64,000 nt of DNA from Yersinia ruckeri ATCC 29473 (GTDB lineage Bacteria; Pseudomonadota; Gammaproteobacteria; Enterobacterales; Enterobacteriaceae): the NCBI RefSeq assembly GCF_000754815.1, contig NZ_KN150747.1:2499349-2563348 (forward strand), given 5' to 3'. The position numbers and the translations under genes were made by a program. The notes under the pieces are model-generated. The model was not told the DNA's origin, made no database searches, and saw nothing but the letters and a program-made list of their open reading frames with translations. Below, piece after piece: positions 10,422 to 21,405 of the stretch; position 1 is the stretch's first letter; every line of letters starts with the position of its first letter.

Positions 10422-11333
10422 TTGACTGACACTACCACTGAACCGACCGCTTTCACTCTGTATGATCTCCACAGCCATACCACCGCCTCTGATGGGTTAT
10501 TGACCCCGACGCAATTGGTGGTGCGTGCCGCATCCATGCGGGTCGGGGTGTTGGCGATAACTGACCATGACACCACTGGCGGATTAGCCGAAGCGGCGCA
10601 AGCAATAAAAGAGCAACATCTGCCCTTGCGACTGATTAACGGGGTTGAAGTGTCGACGCTGTGGGAAAACCACGAAATTCATATTGTAGGTCTGGGCATT
10701 GATATCACTCATCCGGCGATATGCGATTTATTACGCCAGCAATCGGAACACCGCCATCAGCGCGCGCTGGAAATTGGCATCCGATTGGAGAAAGCCCGCG
10801 TTCCCGAAGCCTGGCAAGGTGCGAACCGTCTTGCCAGTGGCGGGCAGGTTACCCGAGGCCACTTTGCCCGCTATTTGGTGGAGTTAGGATTGGCCTCCAA
10901 CGTGGGTCAGGTATTTAAAAAATATCTGGCCAAAGGGAAGACCGGTTACGTTCCGGCTCAGTGGTGTACAATAAAGCAAGCAATTGATGCCATTCATCAA
11001 TCGGGTGGGCAGGCGGTGATGGCTCATCCTAGTCGCTATGATTTATCGACCAAATGGCTAAAACGGCTGTTGGCACATTTTGCCGAACACGCGGGAGACG
11101 CAATGGAAGTTGCCCAGTGTCAGCAGGCTCCCCATGAACGGGCGCAGCTTGCTCAATACGCGCGCGACTATCATTTACTTGCATCCCAGGGGTCAGATTT
11201 TCATCAGCCTTGTTCCTGGATTGAACTGGGCCGCAAACTGTGGTTGCCCGCTGGGGTGGAACCGGTTTGGCGTGATTGGCCGCAAGAAGCCAGCCAGACT
11301 GCAGACATATTGAAAGATGAGGTAGAGTCATGA
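10422..11333 (+). CDS. rnm: RNase AM (PHP-domain 5'-3' exoribonuclease)
   Basis: This is YciV/Rnm, a PHP-family metal-dependent enzyme that trims the 5' ends of rRNA and degrades short RNA in E. coli. Metal-binding motifs are visible: DLHSHTTASDG at the N-terminus, AITDHDT, GVEVST, VMAHPSRYDLS and GSDFHQP. The 303-residue length is close to E. coli's 293. The start is a TTG, chosen because the next in-frame ATG lies after the first metal motif. It is divergent from trp, as in E. coli, and its end overlaps yciO. Confidence 0.92.
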   Translation: MTDTTTEPTAFTLYDLHSHTTASDGLLTPTQLVVRAASMRVGVLAITDHDTTGGLAEAAQAIKEQHLPLRLINGVEVSTLWENHEIHIVGLGIDITHPAICDLLRQQSEHRHQRALEIGIRLEKARVPEAWQGANRLASGGQVTRGHFARYLVELGLASNVGQVFKKYLAKGKTGYVPAQWCTIKQAIDAIHQSGGQAVMAHPSRYDLSTKWLKRLLAHFAEHAGDAMEVAQCQQAPHERAQLAQYARDYHLLASQGSDFHQPCSWIELGRKLWLPAGVEPVWRDWPQEASQTADILKDEVES

Positions 11334-11950
11334 GTCAATTTTTTTATATTCACCCAGAAAATCCTCAGTCGCGGTTAATCAACCAGAGTGTGGATGTATT
11401 GCGTAAAGGCGGGGTGATTGTTTATCCAACGGATTCTGGCTACGCGCTGGGTTGCCGTCTGGAAGAAAAAGCCGCAATGGAGCGTATTTGTCGTATCCGC
11501 CAGTTGGATGGAAACCATAATTTTACGCTGGTATGTCGAGATTTATCGGAGTTATCAACTTATGCCCACGTTGATAACAGTGCATTTCGCCTTATCAAGA
11601 ATAACACGCCCGGTAATTACACTTTTATTTTGAAAGCGACCAAAGAAGTGCCTCGGCGCTTGATGAATGACAAGCGTAAAACCATTGGGCTGCGAGTGCC
11701 GTCTAACCCGATTGCCCTGGCATTATTAGACGTATTGGGCGAGCCGTTGATGTCGACCACGCTGATGTTACCAGGAAATGATTTTGCCGAGTCAGATCCC
11801 GAAGAGATCCGCGATCATTTGGGCAAACAAGTTGATTTGGTTATCCACGGTGGCTCCCTCGGCCAGCAGCCCACCACGGTCATCGATTTGACTGAATCTT
11901 CACCGGAAGTTATCCGCGAAGGGGTTGGCGACGCCCGACCTTTCCGTTAA
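11330..11950 (+). CDS. yciO: YciO, Sua5/YrdC-family protein
   Basis: The 206-residue protein has the YrdC/Sua5 fold signature: GGVIVYPTDSGYALG near residue 30, then RICRIRQLDGNHNFTL and TIGLRVPSNPIALALL. True TsaC/Sua5 proteins make the threonylcarbamoyl-AMP intermediate for tRNA t6A. YciO is a paralog with weak or uncertain activity. ATGA overlap with rnm shows translational coupling. About 220 bases with no gene separate it from rluB. Confidence 0.93.
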   Translation: MSQFFYIHPENPQSRLINQSVDVLRKGGVIVYPTDSGYALGCRLEEKAAMERICRIRQLDGNHNFTLVCRDLSELSTYAHVDNSAFRLIKNNTPGNYTFILKATKEVPRRLMNDKRKTIGLRVPSNPIALALLDVLGEPLMSTTLMLPGNDFAESDPEEIRDHLGKQVDLVIHGGSLGQQPTTVIDLTESSPEVIREGVGDARPFR

Positions 11951-12171
11951 TTACTCCTGCAACCGCCATGTATTTATTAGCATCATTGAACAGAAAATTA
12001 GTGTAAAATGACCGACCACGGACTAGCCTGTTTCACCGCCTATTAGGCACATTTTTTGACATGCTTGGTTCTAAAATGTATTAAAATCATTTGGTTATGA
12101 GATTTTTTACATAAACGATTGATAAAAATATATAACACGACGCCTGTGAAGGCGACATTAGAGGTTGCTCA

Positions 12172-13137
12172 ATGAGCGAGAAGTTACAGAAAGTTCTGGC
12201 GCGTGCCGGTCATGGTTCACGCCGTGAAATTGAAGCTATTATCCAACAGGGCCGCGTCAGCGTTGACGGTAAAGTGGCCACGTTGGGCGATCGCGTTGAC
12301 GTGACGCCATCGACCAAAATTCGCCTGGATGGCCGCATTCTGCCGATTACCGAATCGGAAGAAGCGGTATGCCGGGTATTAGCCTATTACAAACCTGAAG
12401 GTGAGCTATGTACCCGTAGCGATCCAGATGGTCGTCCGACGGTATTTGACCGCCTGCCTAAACTGCGTGGTTCACGTTGGGTCGCGGTAGGTCGTTTGGA
12501 CGTCAATACCTCGGGTTTATTACTGTTCACCACCGATGGTGAACTGGCTAATCGCCTGATGCACCCCAGCCGTGAAGTTGAACGTGAATATGCGGTGCGC
12601 GTATTCGGCCAGATTGATGACGAAAAAATCAAACTATTAAGCCGTGGTGTACAACTGGAAGACGGGCCTGCGGCTTTCCGCACTATCAGTTTCCAGGGCG
12701 GTGAAGGTTTGAACCAATGGTATAACGTCACTCTGACCGAAGGGCGTAACCGCGAAGTTCGTCGTTTGTGGGAAGCGGTTGGTGTGCAAGTCAGCCGGTT
12801 GATCCGCGTACGTTACGGTGATATCAATCTGCCGAAAGGCCTGCCTCGCGGCGGCTGGACTGAGCTGGATTTGAAAGCGACCAACTACCTGCGTGAATTG
12901 GTTGAGCTGGATGTAGAAACCGTCAGCAAACTGCCGGTTGAAAAAGATCGTCGTCGGGTGAAAGCCAACCAGATTCGTCGTGCGGTTAAACGTCACACCG
13001 AAGTGGCTGGACGTCAGCAAACCGCAGGGCGTCAAGGTTCAGCTCGCAAAAGTTCTACCCGCCAGAATACCGGTAACACGGCGTCTTCTGGCGCTCCGGT
13101 TTCAGGTCGCCGCCGCGCGCCCGCTAAACGCGGATAA
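12172..13137 (+). CDS. rluB: 23S rRNA pseudouridine(2605) synthase
   Basis: RluB makes the pseudouridine at position 2605 of 23S rRNA. An S4 RNA-binding domain occupies about residues 1-60 ([18 protein letters not shown]). The catalytic aspartate lies in [15 protein letters not shown], and [15 protein letters not shown] is the second signature. The C-terminal 70 residues are basic, low-complexity and rich in Arg, Gln and Ser, usual for RluB and probably RNA-binding. It ends before a strong terminator and converges on btuR. Confidence 0.95.
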   Translation: MSEKLQKVLARAGHGSRREIEAIIQQGRVSVDGKVATLGDRVDVTPSTKIRLDGRILPITESEEAVCRVLAYYKPEGELCTRSDPDGRPTVFDRLPKLRGSRWVAVGRLDVNTSGLLLFTTDGELANRLMHPSREVEREYAVRVFGQIDDEKIKLLSRGVQLEDGPAAFRTISFQGGEGLNQWYNVTLTEGRNREVRRLWEAVGVQVSRLIRVRYGDINLPKGLPRGGWTELDLKATNYLRELVELDVETVSKLPVEKDRRRVKANQIRRAVKRHTEVAGRQQTAGRQGSARKSSTRQNTGNTASSGAPVSGRRRAPAKRG

Positions 13138-13154
13138 AAAAGCGGTTAATCTGA

Positions 13155-13187
13155 TTGCCGCAGACCGAGTGCTGCGGCAAATTTTCT
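13155..13187 (+). terminator. Terminator after rluB
   Basis: TTGCCGCAG (13155-13163) pairs with CTGCGGCAA (13172-13180) around an 8-base loop and is followed by ATTTTCTCTC. Confidence 0.8.
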
Positions 13188-13250
13188 CTCCGAATACCTG
13201 CTCGCCTTCCTCAATCTGCGCATCCTCTTTCCTTCGAACGTTGCCGATGG

Positions 13251-13841
13251 CTACCAATCAATGCCTTGCTGTGCTTTGATTCCGCTATCGAAAGCATGTT
13301 TGACCGGACGCAATTCACTCACGGTATCCGCCAGCGCCAGCAAATCCCGATGACAGCCGCGACCGGTAATGATAACCGTCTGATGTTCAGGACGAGCGTT
13401 CAGAGCAGCAATCACTTCTTCTGGCGTTAAATAGCAGTAACTCACCATATAAGTCAGCTCGTCCATGACCACTAAATCCAGCCCTGGGTCGGCCAACATC
13501 CGCAATCCATGCTGCCAAACCTCCTGACAGGCAGCGGTATCTGTGGCCTTATTTTGCGTATCCCAGGTGAAACCGGTGGCCATTACCTGAAATTCGACGC
13601 CGTGTGGTTCCAGCAAATTCCGCTCACCGTTTGGCCACTCACCTTTAATAAACTGGATCACACCAGCATGCTTACCGTGACCTACGGCGCGCGTGACGGT
13701 ACCAAACGCCGCCGTAGTTTTACCTTTACCATTACCGGTCATCACAATCAGAATACCGCGTGTTTCCTGCGCTGCGGCAATGCGGGAGTCTACTTTTTCT
13801 TTCAGTCGTTGCTGTCGCTGTTGGTGACGATCGTCGGACAT
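13251..13841 (-). CDS. btuR: Cob(I)yrinic acid a,c-diamide adenosyltransferase
   Basis: BtuR/CobO attaches the adenosyl group of ATP to the cobalt of corrinoids, to make or salvage coenzyme B12. The P-loop is MTGNGKGKTTAAFG. DLVVMDELTYMVSY and TGRGCHRDLLALAD are family motifs. The length of 196 residues matches E. coli BtuR. GGAG lies just ahead of the ATG. It lies 17 bases downstream of yciK, as in E. coli, so both probably share a transcript. Because yciK is broken here, upstream translation would end early, which could affect btuR expression. Confidence 0.95.
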   Translation of the reverse strand: MSDDRHQQRQQRLKEKVDSRIAAAQETRGILIVMTGNGKGKTTAAFGTVTRAVGHGKHAGVIQFIKGEWPNGERNLLEPHGVEFQVMATGFTWDTQNKATDTAACQEVWQHGLRMLADPGLDLVVMDELTYMVSYCYLTPEEVIAALNARPEHQTVIITGRGCHRDLLALADTVSELRPVKHAFDSGIKAQQGIDW

Positions 13842-13858
13842 AAAATACTCCTGATGAA

Positions 13859-14609
13859 TTATTCGGCCTGACCGGGTTTACGTCCCGGTTGAGCATCGAA
13901 GCTGATTCCCGTTTTTCGCCGGCTATCATCACCCATTAAATAGAGATACAGCGGCATGATATCTGCCGGTGTTTTCAGCTTGGACGGGTCTTCATTCGGA
14001 AATGCAGATGATCGCATCTTAGTCCGAGTTCCACCCGGATTGATGCAATTTACCCGCAAGTGAGTGTTTTTATACTCTTCAGCTAACACTTGCATCATAC
14101 CTTCAGTAGCAAACTTGGATACTGCGTAAGCGCCCCAACCGGCGCGTCCCTGTCGGCCGACAAAATACCAGCGAGGAAGCCGTGGATTTCAGTAACAGCG
14201 GCAACAACGCCTGCGTGAGCATAAAAGTGGCATTGACGTTAACCTGCATCACATCCTGCCAAATAGAAATAGGCTGTTCAGCCATCGGAGCGACTTCACC
14301 GAGCAACCCGGCATTATGTAATACACCGTCCAAATGGGCGCTGATCGGTGCAATTTTATCGACCAGTTGCTGACAATCCGCTGGCGTAGCATGCAATAAA
14401 TCCAGCGCTAAAATCGTGGCGGGCAATCCACCCGCCTGGGCAATTTCCTGCCGAACCGATTCCAGTTTACTTGCCGTGCGGCCAACCAGAATCAGACGAG
14501 CGCCGTAACGGGCATAGGTGAGTGCTGCTTCACGGCCAATGCCATCACCGGCACCCGTTACCAGAATAATACGTTGGGTCAATAGGTCATGTTTGGGTTG
14601 GTAATGCAT
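13859..14609 (-). pseudogene. yciK: yciK short-chain dehydrogenase, frameshifted by a small deletion
   Basis: The start MHYQPKHDLL with GAGGAA ahead of it matches YciK, an NAD(P)-dependent short-chain dehydrogenase. The frame runs normally through VTGAGDGIGREAA and VNVNATFMLTQALLPLL to SSLVF near 14163, then becomes a 19-residue nonsense tail that stops. The correct sequence resumes in another frame as VGRQGRAGWGAYAVSKFATEG and continues intact to 13859. Between LVF and VGR only one base is present where four codons are expected by comparison with E. coli YciK, so about 11 bases are missing. The lost segment includes the catalytic serine region, while the YxxxK pair survives downstream. The protein is almost certainly inactive unless this is a sequencing error. 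Confidence 0.85.
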
Positions 14610-14953
14610 CATAATTCCTCTTACCTTTGGCGTTTTTCTGCGGTTAATTGGGCGAGATAATCGCGGGAGCAGGCTCAACCGACGCATTATCTCGCGTGAA
14701 TAGGCTTCGCAGCAGAAAACGAAGAAGGATATATGCCTGAAATAAAATGTATTTTCAACGAGCATACTTCTGAAAGTGATTTTCTGTATCACTAAACAGA
14801 AATGCGTTTGTTTCCTCTTTCTGTTGTTTAATGGTATCCGTTCTCATATTGAAAGGAAACCAACGCAATTTTTCATTAGCGCAAGACGGCAGCGCAGGGG
14901 TTCGCTAGAATGTGGAGATTCTGTTTAATAACCCATGAAGAAAGGCGGCAAGT

Positions 14954-16000
14954 GTGGAGTTGATTTCACTGTATGGGCTATTTTTAGCCAAAGTTATGAC
15001 TGTGGTTGTGGCCATTGGCGCGCTAGTTTTGCTGGTGGTCAGTCTTGGTCAACGTAAATCAGGCGCTCGGGGTGAACTAAAGTTGGCCGATCTCGGTGAG
15101 CAATATCGTGACACCCAGCGGGAAATGCGTCTGGCGCGGATGGCTCCGGCTGAACAGAAAATCTGGAGTAAAGAGTTCAGAAAACAGCAAAAATCCGATG
15201 TGAAATTGAAAAAACAACGCGCCAAAGCCGGGGCTATCGCGGCGGTGAAACCTTGCCTGTATGTACTTGATTTTAAAGGTAGCATCGATGCACATGAAGT
15301 CACTTCACTACGGGAAGAGATCTCGGCAGTGCTGGCAGTCGCCACGCCACAGGATGAAGTGTTGCTACGGCTGGAAAGCCCAGGTGGTGTGGTGCATGGC
15401 TACGGTTTGGCTGCATCACAACTGGAGCGTTTGCGTCATGCGGGCGTGCGTTTGACTGTCGCCGTAGATAAAGTCGCCGCCAGCGGCGGCTATATGATGG
15501 CCTGCGTTGCGGATCGCATTGTCTCAGCGCCGTTTGCCATCATCGGTTCTATCGGCGTGGTGGCACAAATTCCAAACTTCCATCGACTATTGAAAAAGAA
15601 TGATATCGATCTCGAGCTACACACAGCGGGTGAATTCAAACGTACCCTGACTTTATTTGGTGAGAATACCGAGCAAGGCCGGGAGAAATTCCGCGAAGAT
15701 TTGAATGAAACCCATAAACTATTCAAGCAGTTTGTTAAACAACAGCGTCCATCGCTGGACATTGATGCGGTAGCGACGGGCGAGCATTGGTTTGGTACTC
15801 AGGCCAAGGAAAAAGGTCTGGTGGATGCAATTGGAACCAGCGATGATTTATTGATCGCTGAAATGGAAAATCACGAGGTTATTAGTGTTCGCTATTCTCG
15901 ACGTAAACGGCTAATGGATCGTTTTACCGGTAGTGCGGCTGAAAGCATTGACCGCTTGTTATTGCGCTGGTGGCAGCGCGGTGAAAAGCCTTTGCTGTAA
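14954..16000 (+). CDS. sohB: Probable inner-membrane serine protease SohB
   Basis: SohB is a signal-peptide-peptidase-A (S49) relative anchored in the inner membrane with its catalytic domain in the periplasm. An N-terminal membrane segment (about residues 10-30) is followed by a charged linker and the S49 core. LRLESPGGVVHGYG, DKVAASGGYMMACVAD (with the nucleophile serine) and IIGSIGVV are typical. The 348-residue length fits. The start is GTG with AAGG about nine bases upstream. The gene is divergent from yciK. Confidence 0.93.
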   Translation: MELISLYGLFLAKVMTVVVAIGALVLLVVSLGQRKSGARGELKLADLGEQYRDTQREMRLARMAPAEQKIWSKEFRKQQKSDVKLKKQRAKAGAIAAVKPCLYVLDFKGSIDAHEVTSLREEISAVLAVATPQDEVLLRLESPGGVVHGYGLAASQLERLRHAGVRLTVAVDKVAASGGYMMACVADRIVSAPFAIIGSIGVVAQIPNFHRLLKKNDIDLELHTAGEFKRTLTLFGENTEQGREKFREDLNETHKLFKQFVKQQRPSLDIDAVATGEHWFGTQAKEKGLVDAIGTSDDLLIAEMENHEVISVRYSRRKRLMDRFTGSAAESIDRLLLRWWQRGEKPLL

Positions 16001-16051
16001 TATTACTGGCTATTATTTACTGTCATCTTATTGGCTATTAATAGAAGAAAG

Positions 16052-16078
16052 CAGGGGGCTGATGCCCCCTGTTATTTT
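16052..16078. terminator. Terminator between sohB and yciN
   Basis: CAGGGGGC (16052-16059) and GCCCCCTG (16064-16071) form an 8-base GC-rich stem around a 4-base loop, followed by TTATTTTAT. It serves sohB and lies between convergent genes. Confidence 0.85.
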
Positions 16079-16125
16079 ATGACGCTCTGACTTGTTTACA
16101 AAACAAGCTGACTGTGCCGATTATC

Positions 16126-16377
16126 CTAATCAACCAAATGATATTTAGCCGATAAAACATGAGCCAAATGTTTAAACATATTAAATACGGCGGTAGTTTT
16201 TCTCGTGGGTAATCCATCGGCGTCCAAGAAGAATTCGCCACGGAATACCAGCACTGGCCCTTTTTGTTCTACTTCAGTTGCCAACATTCCATGCAGATAA
16301 TCTTCATGCTGCCGAATTATTTCATTGGCTTCTGCCAGTAATGCCTCTCGTTGAACCGGGGTTGTTTCGTTATGCAT
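16126..16377 (-). CDS. yciN: YciN (DUF2498 protein)
   Basis: This 83-residue acidic protein matches YciN of E. coli in size and place between sohB and topA. Recognisable stretches are [16 protein letters not shown] and [14 protein letters not shown]. It is small and soluble with no known function. AGGGAG lies ahead of the ATG. Confidence 0.9.
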   Translation of the reverse strand: MHNETTPVQREALLAEANEIIRQHEDYLHGMLATEVEQKGPVLVFRGEFFLDADGLPTRKTTAVFNMFKHLAHVLSAKYHLVD

Positions 16378-16796
16378 TATCTTTCTCCCTGTTAGTGAAT
16401 TTATGCCGCTATTCTACTGCGGGTTAGCGTTTATCCGCAAACAGGCTAAGGTTTATGCGAGTGAACAACCGATTAACCGGGGAGATTGAGTAAATGACGA
16501 TTCCGAGTTAATTAGGTTGCGCAGCGGTTTTTATCAGGTACAGTGTGGGATTTTATACTACTAGGTGGAAGGTTTTGTTGCCGCGATTAGGCTGAACTCA
16601 TTGCCGAATTTCCGGGTGTAGACGAAAATCTTGAGGATGTTCGCCAGGGTTTTGGAACCTGCTGGTTGAGTAGTGGGTTAAAAAAACATGTTGATATCCT
16701 GTAAAAGTGCCGCAATATAAAAAAGAGATACAGAATGCTGCGGTACGGCGAGATAAAAACCTTCTTTTAGAAGAAATAATTTAGGTAAAGGTAATT
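16378..16796 (+). other. Intergenic region upstream of topA
   Basis: The 419 bases contain no gene I can support. In relatives this region carries multiple topA promoters, some sensitive to supercoiling. I do not see a clear consensus pair that singles one out. A purine-rich stretch with AGGTAAAGG precedes the topA start and can act as the ribosome site. Confidence 0.5.
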
Positions 16797-19412
16797 ATGG
16801 GCAAAGCTCTCGTAATAGTTGAGTCCCCGGCAAAAGCCAAAACTATTAATAAGTATTTAGGGAATGACTACGTGGTTAAGTCCAGTGTCGGTCACATTCG
16901 TGATTTACCGACCAGTGGTTCAGCCAGCAAGAAGAGCGCTAACTCAACCGAAGATAAAACCAAGAAAGAAGACAAACCCAAAAAGAAAGTTAAAAAGGAC
17001 GAAAAAGTTGCGCTGGTAAACCGAATGGGCGTCGATCCCTATCACGGTTGGAAAGCTCAATATGAAATTCTGCCCGGCAAAGAGAAAGTGGTTGCTGAGC
17101 TTAAAGCCCTGGCCGAGAATGCTGACCACATCTATCTCGCAACCGACCTTGACCGCGAAGGAGAGGCTATTGCCTGGCATTTGCGGGAAGTCATTGGTGG
17201 CGACGACAAGCGTTTTAGCCGAGTCGTATTTAACGAAATTACTAAAAACGCCATTCAGCAAGCTTTTAACCAACCGGGTGAATTAAATATCAACCGAGTT
17301 AACGCGCAACAGGCCCGTCGTTTTATGGATCGGGTTGTGGGTTATATGGTTTCCCCGCTGTTATGGAAAAAAATTGCGCGCGGTTTATCTGCCGGGCGAG
17401 TGCAATCTGTTGCTGTGCGTTTGGTGGTTGAGCGGGAAAAAGACATTAAGGCGTTTGTTCCTGAAGAATACTGGCAATTGCATGCTGACCTGCTGGCAAA
17501 AGGTGAAATTCCTATTCAGATGGAAGTCACCCATGCCCACAATAAACCGTTCAAACCGGTTAATCGTGAGCAGACCCACGCTGCACTGACGTTGTTGGAA
17601 AACGCACGTTACCAAGTGCTGGATCGTGAAGATAAACCGACCAGTAGCAAACCGGGTGCACCTTTCATCACCTCAACCTTGCAACAGGCTGCCAGTACCC
17701 GCCTGAGTTTCGGCGTGAAAAAAACCATGATGATGGCACAGCGCCTGTATGAAGCGGGGCATATCACTTATATGCGTACCGATTCCACCAATTTAAGTCA
17801 GGATGCACTGACTATGGTGCGTGGTTATATTGGTGATAATTTTGGCGATAAATATTTGCCGCCTTCAGCCAATCAGTACAGCAGCAAAGAGAATTCGCAA
17901 GAAGCGCATGAAGCCATCCGTCCATCGGATGTCAATGTGCTGGCCGAACAGTTAAAAGACATGGAAGCAGATGCGCAGAAACTGTATCAGTTGATCTGGC
18001 GTCAATTCGTTGCCTGTCAAATGACACCGGCAAAATACGACTCCACCACACTGACGGTACAAGCTGGCGATTATCAATTACGCGCTAAAGGCCGTACATT
18101 GCGTTTTGACGGCTGGACCAAAGTGATGCCTGCGCTGCGTAAAGGTGATGAAGATCGCACCTTGCCAGTGATTGAAGTGGGAAGTGAGCTGGATCTGCAA
18201 AAACTGATCCCCAGCCAGCACTTTACCAAGCCGCCTGCGCGTTATAGCGAAGCGTCACTGGTTAAAGAACTGGAAAAACGTGGTATTGGCCGTCCGTCCA
18301 CCTATGCATCGATTATTTCTACTATTCAGGATCGTGGTTACGTCAGAGTAGAAAACCGGCGTTTCTATGCGGAAAAAATGGGTGAGATCGTCACTGACCG
18401 TCTGGAAGAAAACTTCCGTGAGTTGATGAATTACGATTTCACCGCCCGCATGGAAAGTGGTTTGGATCAGGTTGCCAACGATCAGGCAGAATGGAAAACC
18501 GTGCTGGATGAGTTCTTTGCTGAGTTCAGCGAACAACTTGAAACCGCCGAAAAAGATCCTGAAGAAGGCGGTATGCGCCCGAACCAGATGGTGATGACCA
18601 GCATTGATTGCCCAACCTGTAGTCGCCAAATGGGGATCCGTACCGCAAGCACCGGAGTCTTCCTTGGGTGCTCTGGTTATGCATTGCCACCGAAAGAACG
18701 TTGTAAAACCACCATCAACCTGGTGCCGGAAACGGAAATTCTCAACATTCTGGAAGGGGATGATGCGGAAACCAACGCGCTGCGTGCCCGTCGTCGTTGC
18801 CAGAAGTGTGGCACTGCAATGGACAGTTACCTGATCGATACGCAACGTAAATTGCATGTTTGTGGTAATAACCCCGCCTGTGAAGGTTACGAGATCGAAA
18901 CCGGTGAGTTCCGTATCAAGGGTTACGAAGGCCCGATCGTTGAATGTGAAAAATGTGGTTCTGAAATGCACCTGAAATTGGGGCGCTTCGGTAAATACAT
19001 GGGATGCACCAACGACGAATGTAAAAACACGCGCAAAATTTTACGCAGTGGTGAAGTGGCTCCGCCGAAAGAAGATCCGGTTCCTTTGCCTGAATTAGCA
19101 TGCGAAAAATCTGATGCCTACTTTGTATTACGTGATGGTGCGGCTGGCGTATTCCTTGCTGCGAACACTTTCCCTAAATCCCGTGAAACCCGCGCGCCGT
19201 TAGTGGAAGAGTTGGTTCGTTTCAAAGATCGTCTACCAGAGAAATTGTGTTATCTGGCTGATGCGCCAGTAGCCGATCCGGAAGGTAATAAAACCTTGGT
19301 TCGCTTTAGCCGTAAAACGAAACAGCAATATGTTTCGTCAGAGAAAGAGGGCAAAGCAACAGGTTGGACTGCTTTCTATATCGACGGTAAGTGGGTTGAA
19401 ACCAAAAAGTAA
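16797..19412 (+). CDS. topA: DNA topoisomerase I
   Basis: TopA relaxes negative supercoils through a transient 5'-phosphotyrosine break in one strand. The TOPRIM domain starts at [16 protein letters not shown] and contains [13 protein letters not shown]. The active-site tyrosine lies in [13 protein letters not shown] lysine-rich insert at about residues 45-75 matches E. coli. Toward the C-terminus are tetracysteine zinc motifs ([32 protein letters not shown]). The protein has 871 residues against 865 in E. coli and is an essential housekeeping gene. Confidence 0.98.
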   Translation: MGKALVIVESPAKAKTINKYLGNDYVVKSSVGHIRDLPTSGSASKKSANSTEDKTKKEDKPKKKVKKDEKVALVNRMGVDPYHGWKAQYEILPGKEKVVAELKALAENADHIYLATDLDREGEAIAWHLREVIGGDDKRFSRVVFNEITKNAIQQAFNQPGELNINRVNAQQARRFMDRVVGYMVSPLLWKKIARGLSAGRVQSVAVRLVVEREKDIKAFVPEEYWQLHADLLAKGEIPIQMEVTHAHNKPFKPVNREQTHAALTLLENARYQVLDREDKPTSSKPGAPFITSTLQQAASTRLSFGVKKTMMMAQRLYEAGHITYMRTDSTNLSQDALTMVRGYIGDNFGDKYLPPSANQYSSKENSQEAHEAIRPSDVNVLAEQLKDMEADAQKLYQLIWRQFVACQMTPAKYDSTTLTVQAGDYQLRAKGRTLRFDGWTKVMPALRKGDEDRTLPVIEVGSELDLQKLIPSQHFTKPPARYSEASLVKELEKRGIGRPSTYASIISTIQDRGYVRVENRRFYAEKMGEIVTDRLEENFRELMNYDFTARMESGLDQVANDQAEWKTVLDEFFAEFSEQLETAEKDPEEGGMRPNQMVMTSIDCPTCSRQMGIRTASTGVFLGCSGYALPPKERCKTTINLVPETEILNILEGDDAETNALRARRRCQKCGTAMDSYLIDTQRKLHVCGNNPACEGYEIETGEFRIKGYEGPIVECEKCGSEMHLKLGRFGKYMGCTNDECKNTRKILRSGEVAPPKEDPVPLPELACEKSDAYFVLRDGAAGVFLAANTFPKSRETRAPLVEELVRFKDRLPEKLCYLADAPVADPEGNKTLVRFSRKTKQQYVSSEKEGKATGWTAFYIDGKWVETKK

Positions 19413-19446
19413 TTGTTAGGGTGCGCAACTTTGCGTTCTCAGCATA

Positions 19447-19475
19447 AAAAACCAGTCTTAGTGGCTGGTTTTTTT
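19447..19475 (+). terminator. topA terminator
   Basis: AAAACCAG and CTGGTTTT pair around a loop of about 9 bases and run into seven T, about 35 bases after the topA stop. Confidence 0.88.
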
Positions 19476-19744
19476 ATGGGCTAAAGTGGGTAACGGCTTT
19501 ATAGTCTTTAAAATTTACACCACTATTTACTTTTCGTAATCAATGGCGATTGCAGATTAGGCAAAACTGTATTTATTGTTAAGTGCTATACAGTGGTATG
19601 CAAAATGTTATAGTGGTTATATTAAAATTTTTCTTATCGTTAAACACTATTATAAAAGAGATTCAGACACCGTTTGCATAATAGAATTAATAAGTTTCTA
19701 GTTAATAACTATTTGGCTTACCAGGGTGATACCGATATACCAAA

Positions 19745-19761
19745 CTGTGAGATGCTCACAG
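19745..19761. promoter_or_regulatory. Palindrome in the cysB leader
   Basis: CTGTGAG and CTCACAG form a perfect 7-base inverted repeat with a 3-base centre, 24 bases before the cysB start. It could be an operator or a short RNA hairpin over the leader. It resembles a CRP half-site pair, but the spacing is one base too short. CysB represses its own gene in enterobacteria, though its sites are not normally this compact. Confidence 0.35.
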
Positions 19762-19773
19762 TGTTCAACCTAG

Positions 19774-20760
<987 letters not shown>

Positions 20761-21405
20761 TAATAAAATCAATAGATTAAATTCACCTCTAACCATCATA
20801 GTCGCTCACTATCTGTGAATTGCGGGTCAATGAGTGGGTATGGATTTTTGCCGTGAGCTGATATTTAACAGAGGAGGGGATCAATCACCGCTTCTCTGTT
20901 TTACATTTCATTGGATCGCTGGTTTATCCACGACATGGGGAAAATGGTGCGTTTCGAAGATTAAAAATATGATGAAAATTGAAGTTAGTGAACTCAAATA
21001 AATCAGAGAAATGTTTAATTTAGCTATTAATAAAAGTAAAAAACCTCCTCAGTGAATCCCCATTTTTTAGCCTTTCTTATTGATAAACCACTTTCCTCCT
21101 ACGGGGTTTTTCATTTAAAAAATAACCTATAATGAATGTTAAATTGCGCTTAAATAAAATTAACTTCTTATTTTTCAATCATAAAATTAAAAAACAGCAA
21201 GCCAATGTAAACTATTTATTCCTATCATTCTCTTTATCCGACAGACCTTGAAAAGATAAAAATCTTTAAAGGAAAATCTGCAATCGTCATCTACACTGAT
21301 AGGATCGAATGGTTAGCACTTCTTAGGCAACTCGCCTATTTAGGCCGCCAAGGTGGTACTCGATAAGCCGACACAGAGTAGCAAAACTCACGATAGGAGA
21401 AAATG
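20761..21405 (+). other. AT-rich intergenic region between cysB and the first accessory gene
   Basis: About 640 bases with no supported gene. It is strikingly A+T-rich from about 20980 to 21260, unlike the flanking core genes, which suggests acquired DNA. A candidate cysB terminator lies at 20867-20904. Just upstream of the first accessory gene is a short GC-richer patch (about 21295-21370) that may hold its promoter. Confidence 0.5.
20867..20904 (+). terminator. Candidate cysB terminator
   Basis: AACAGAGGAG (20867-20876) pairs with CTTCTCTGTT (20891-20900) with one G-T pair, leaving a 14-base loop and a short T tract. It is about 107 bases past the cysB stop. The large loop and weak tail make it moderate evidence. 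Confidence 0.45.

Noticed and set aside
12387..12731. 114-codon frame antisense to rluB
   Set aside because: It is a shadow of the conserved RluB catalytic domain.
18255..18971. 238-codon open frame antisense to topA
   Set aside because: It is a codon-usage shadow of the conserved topA gene, with composition unlike a real protein.
19745..19761. CRP site reading of the cysB palindrome
   Set aside because: The TGTGA and TCACA halves are five bases apart rather than six, and the flanks do not match.
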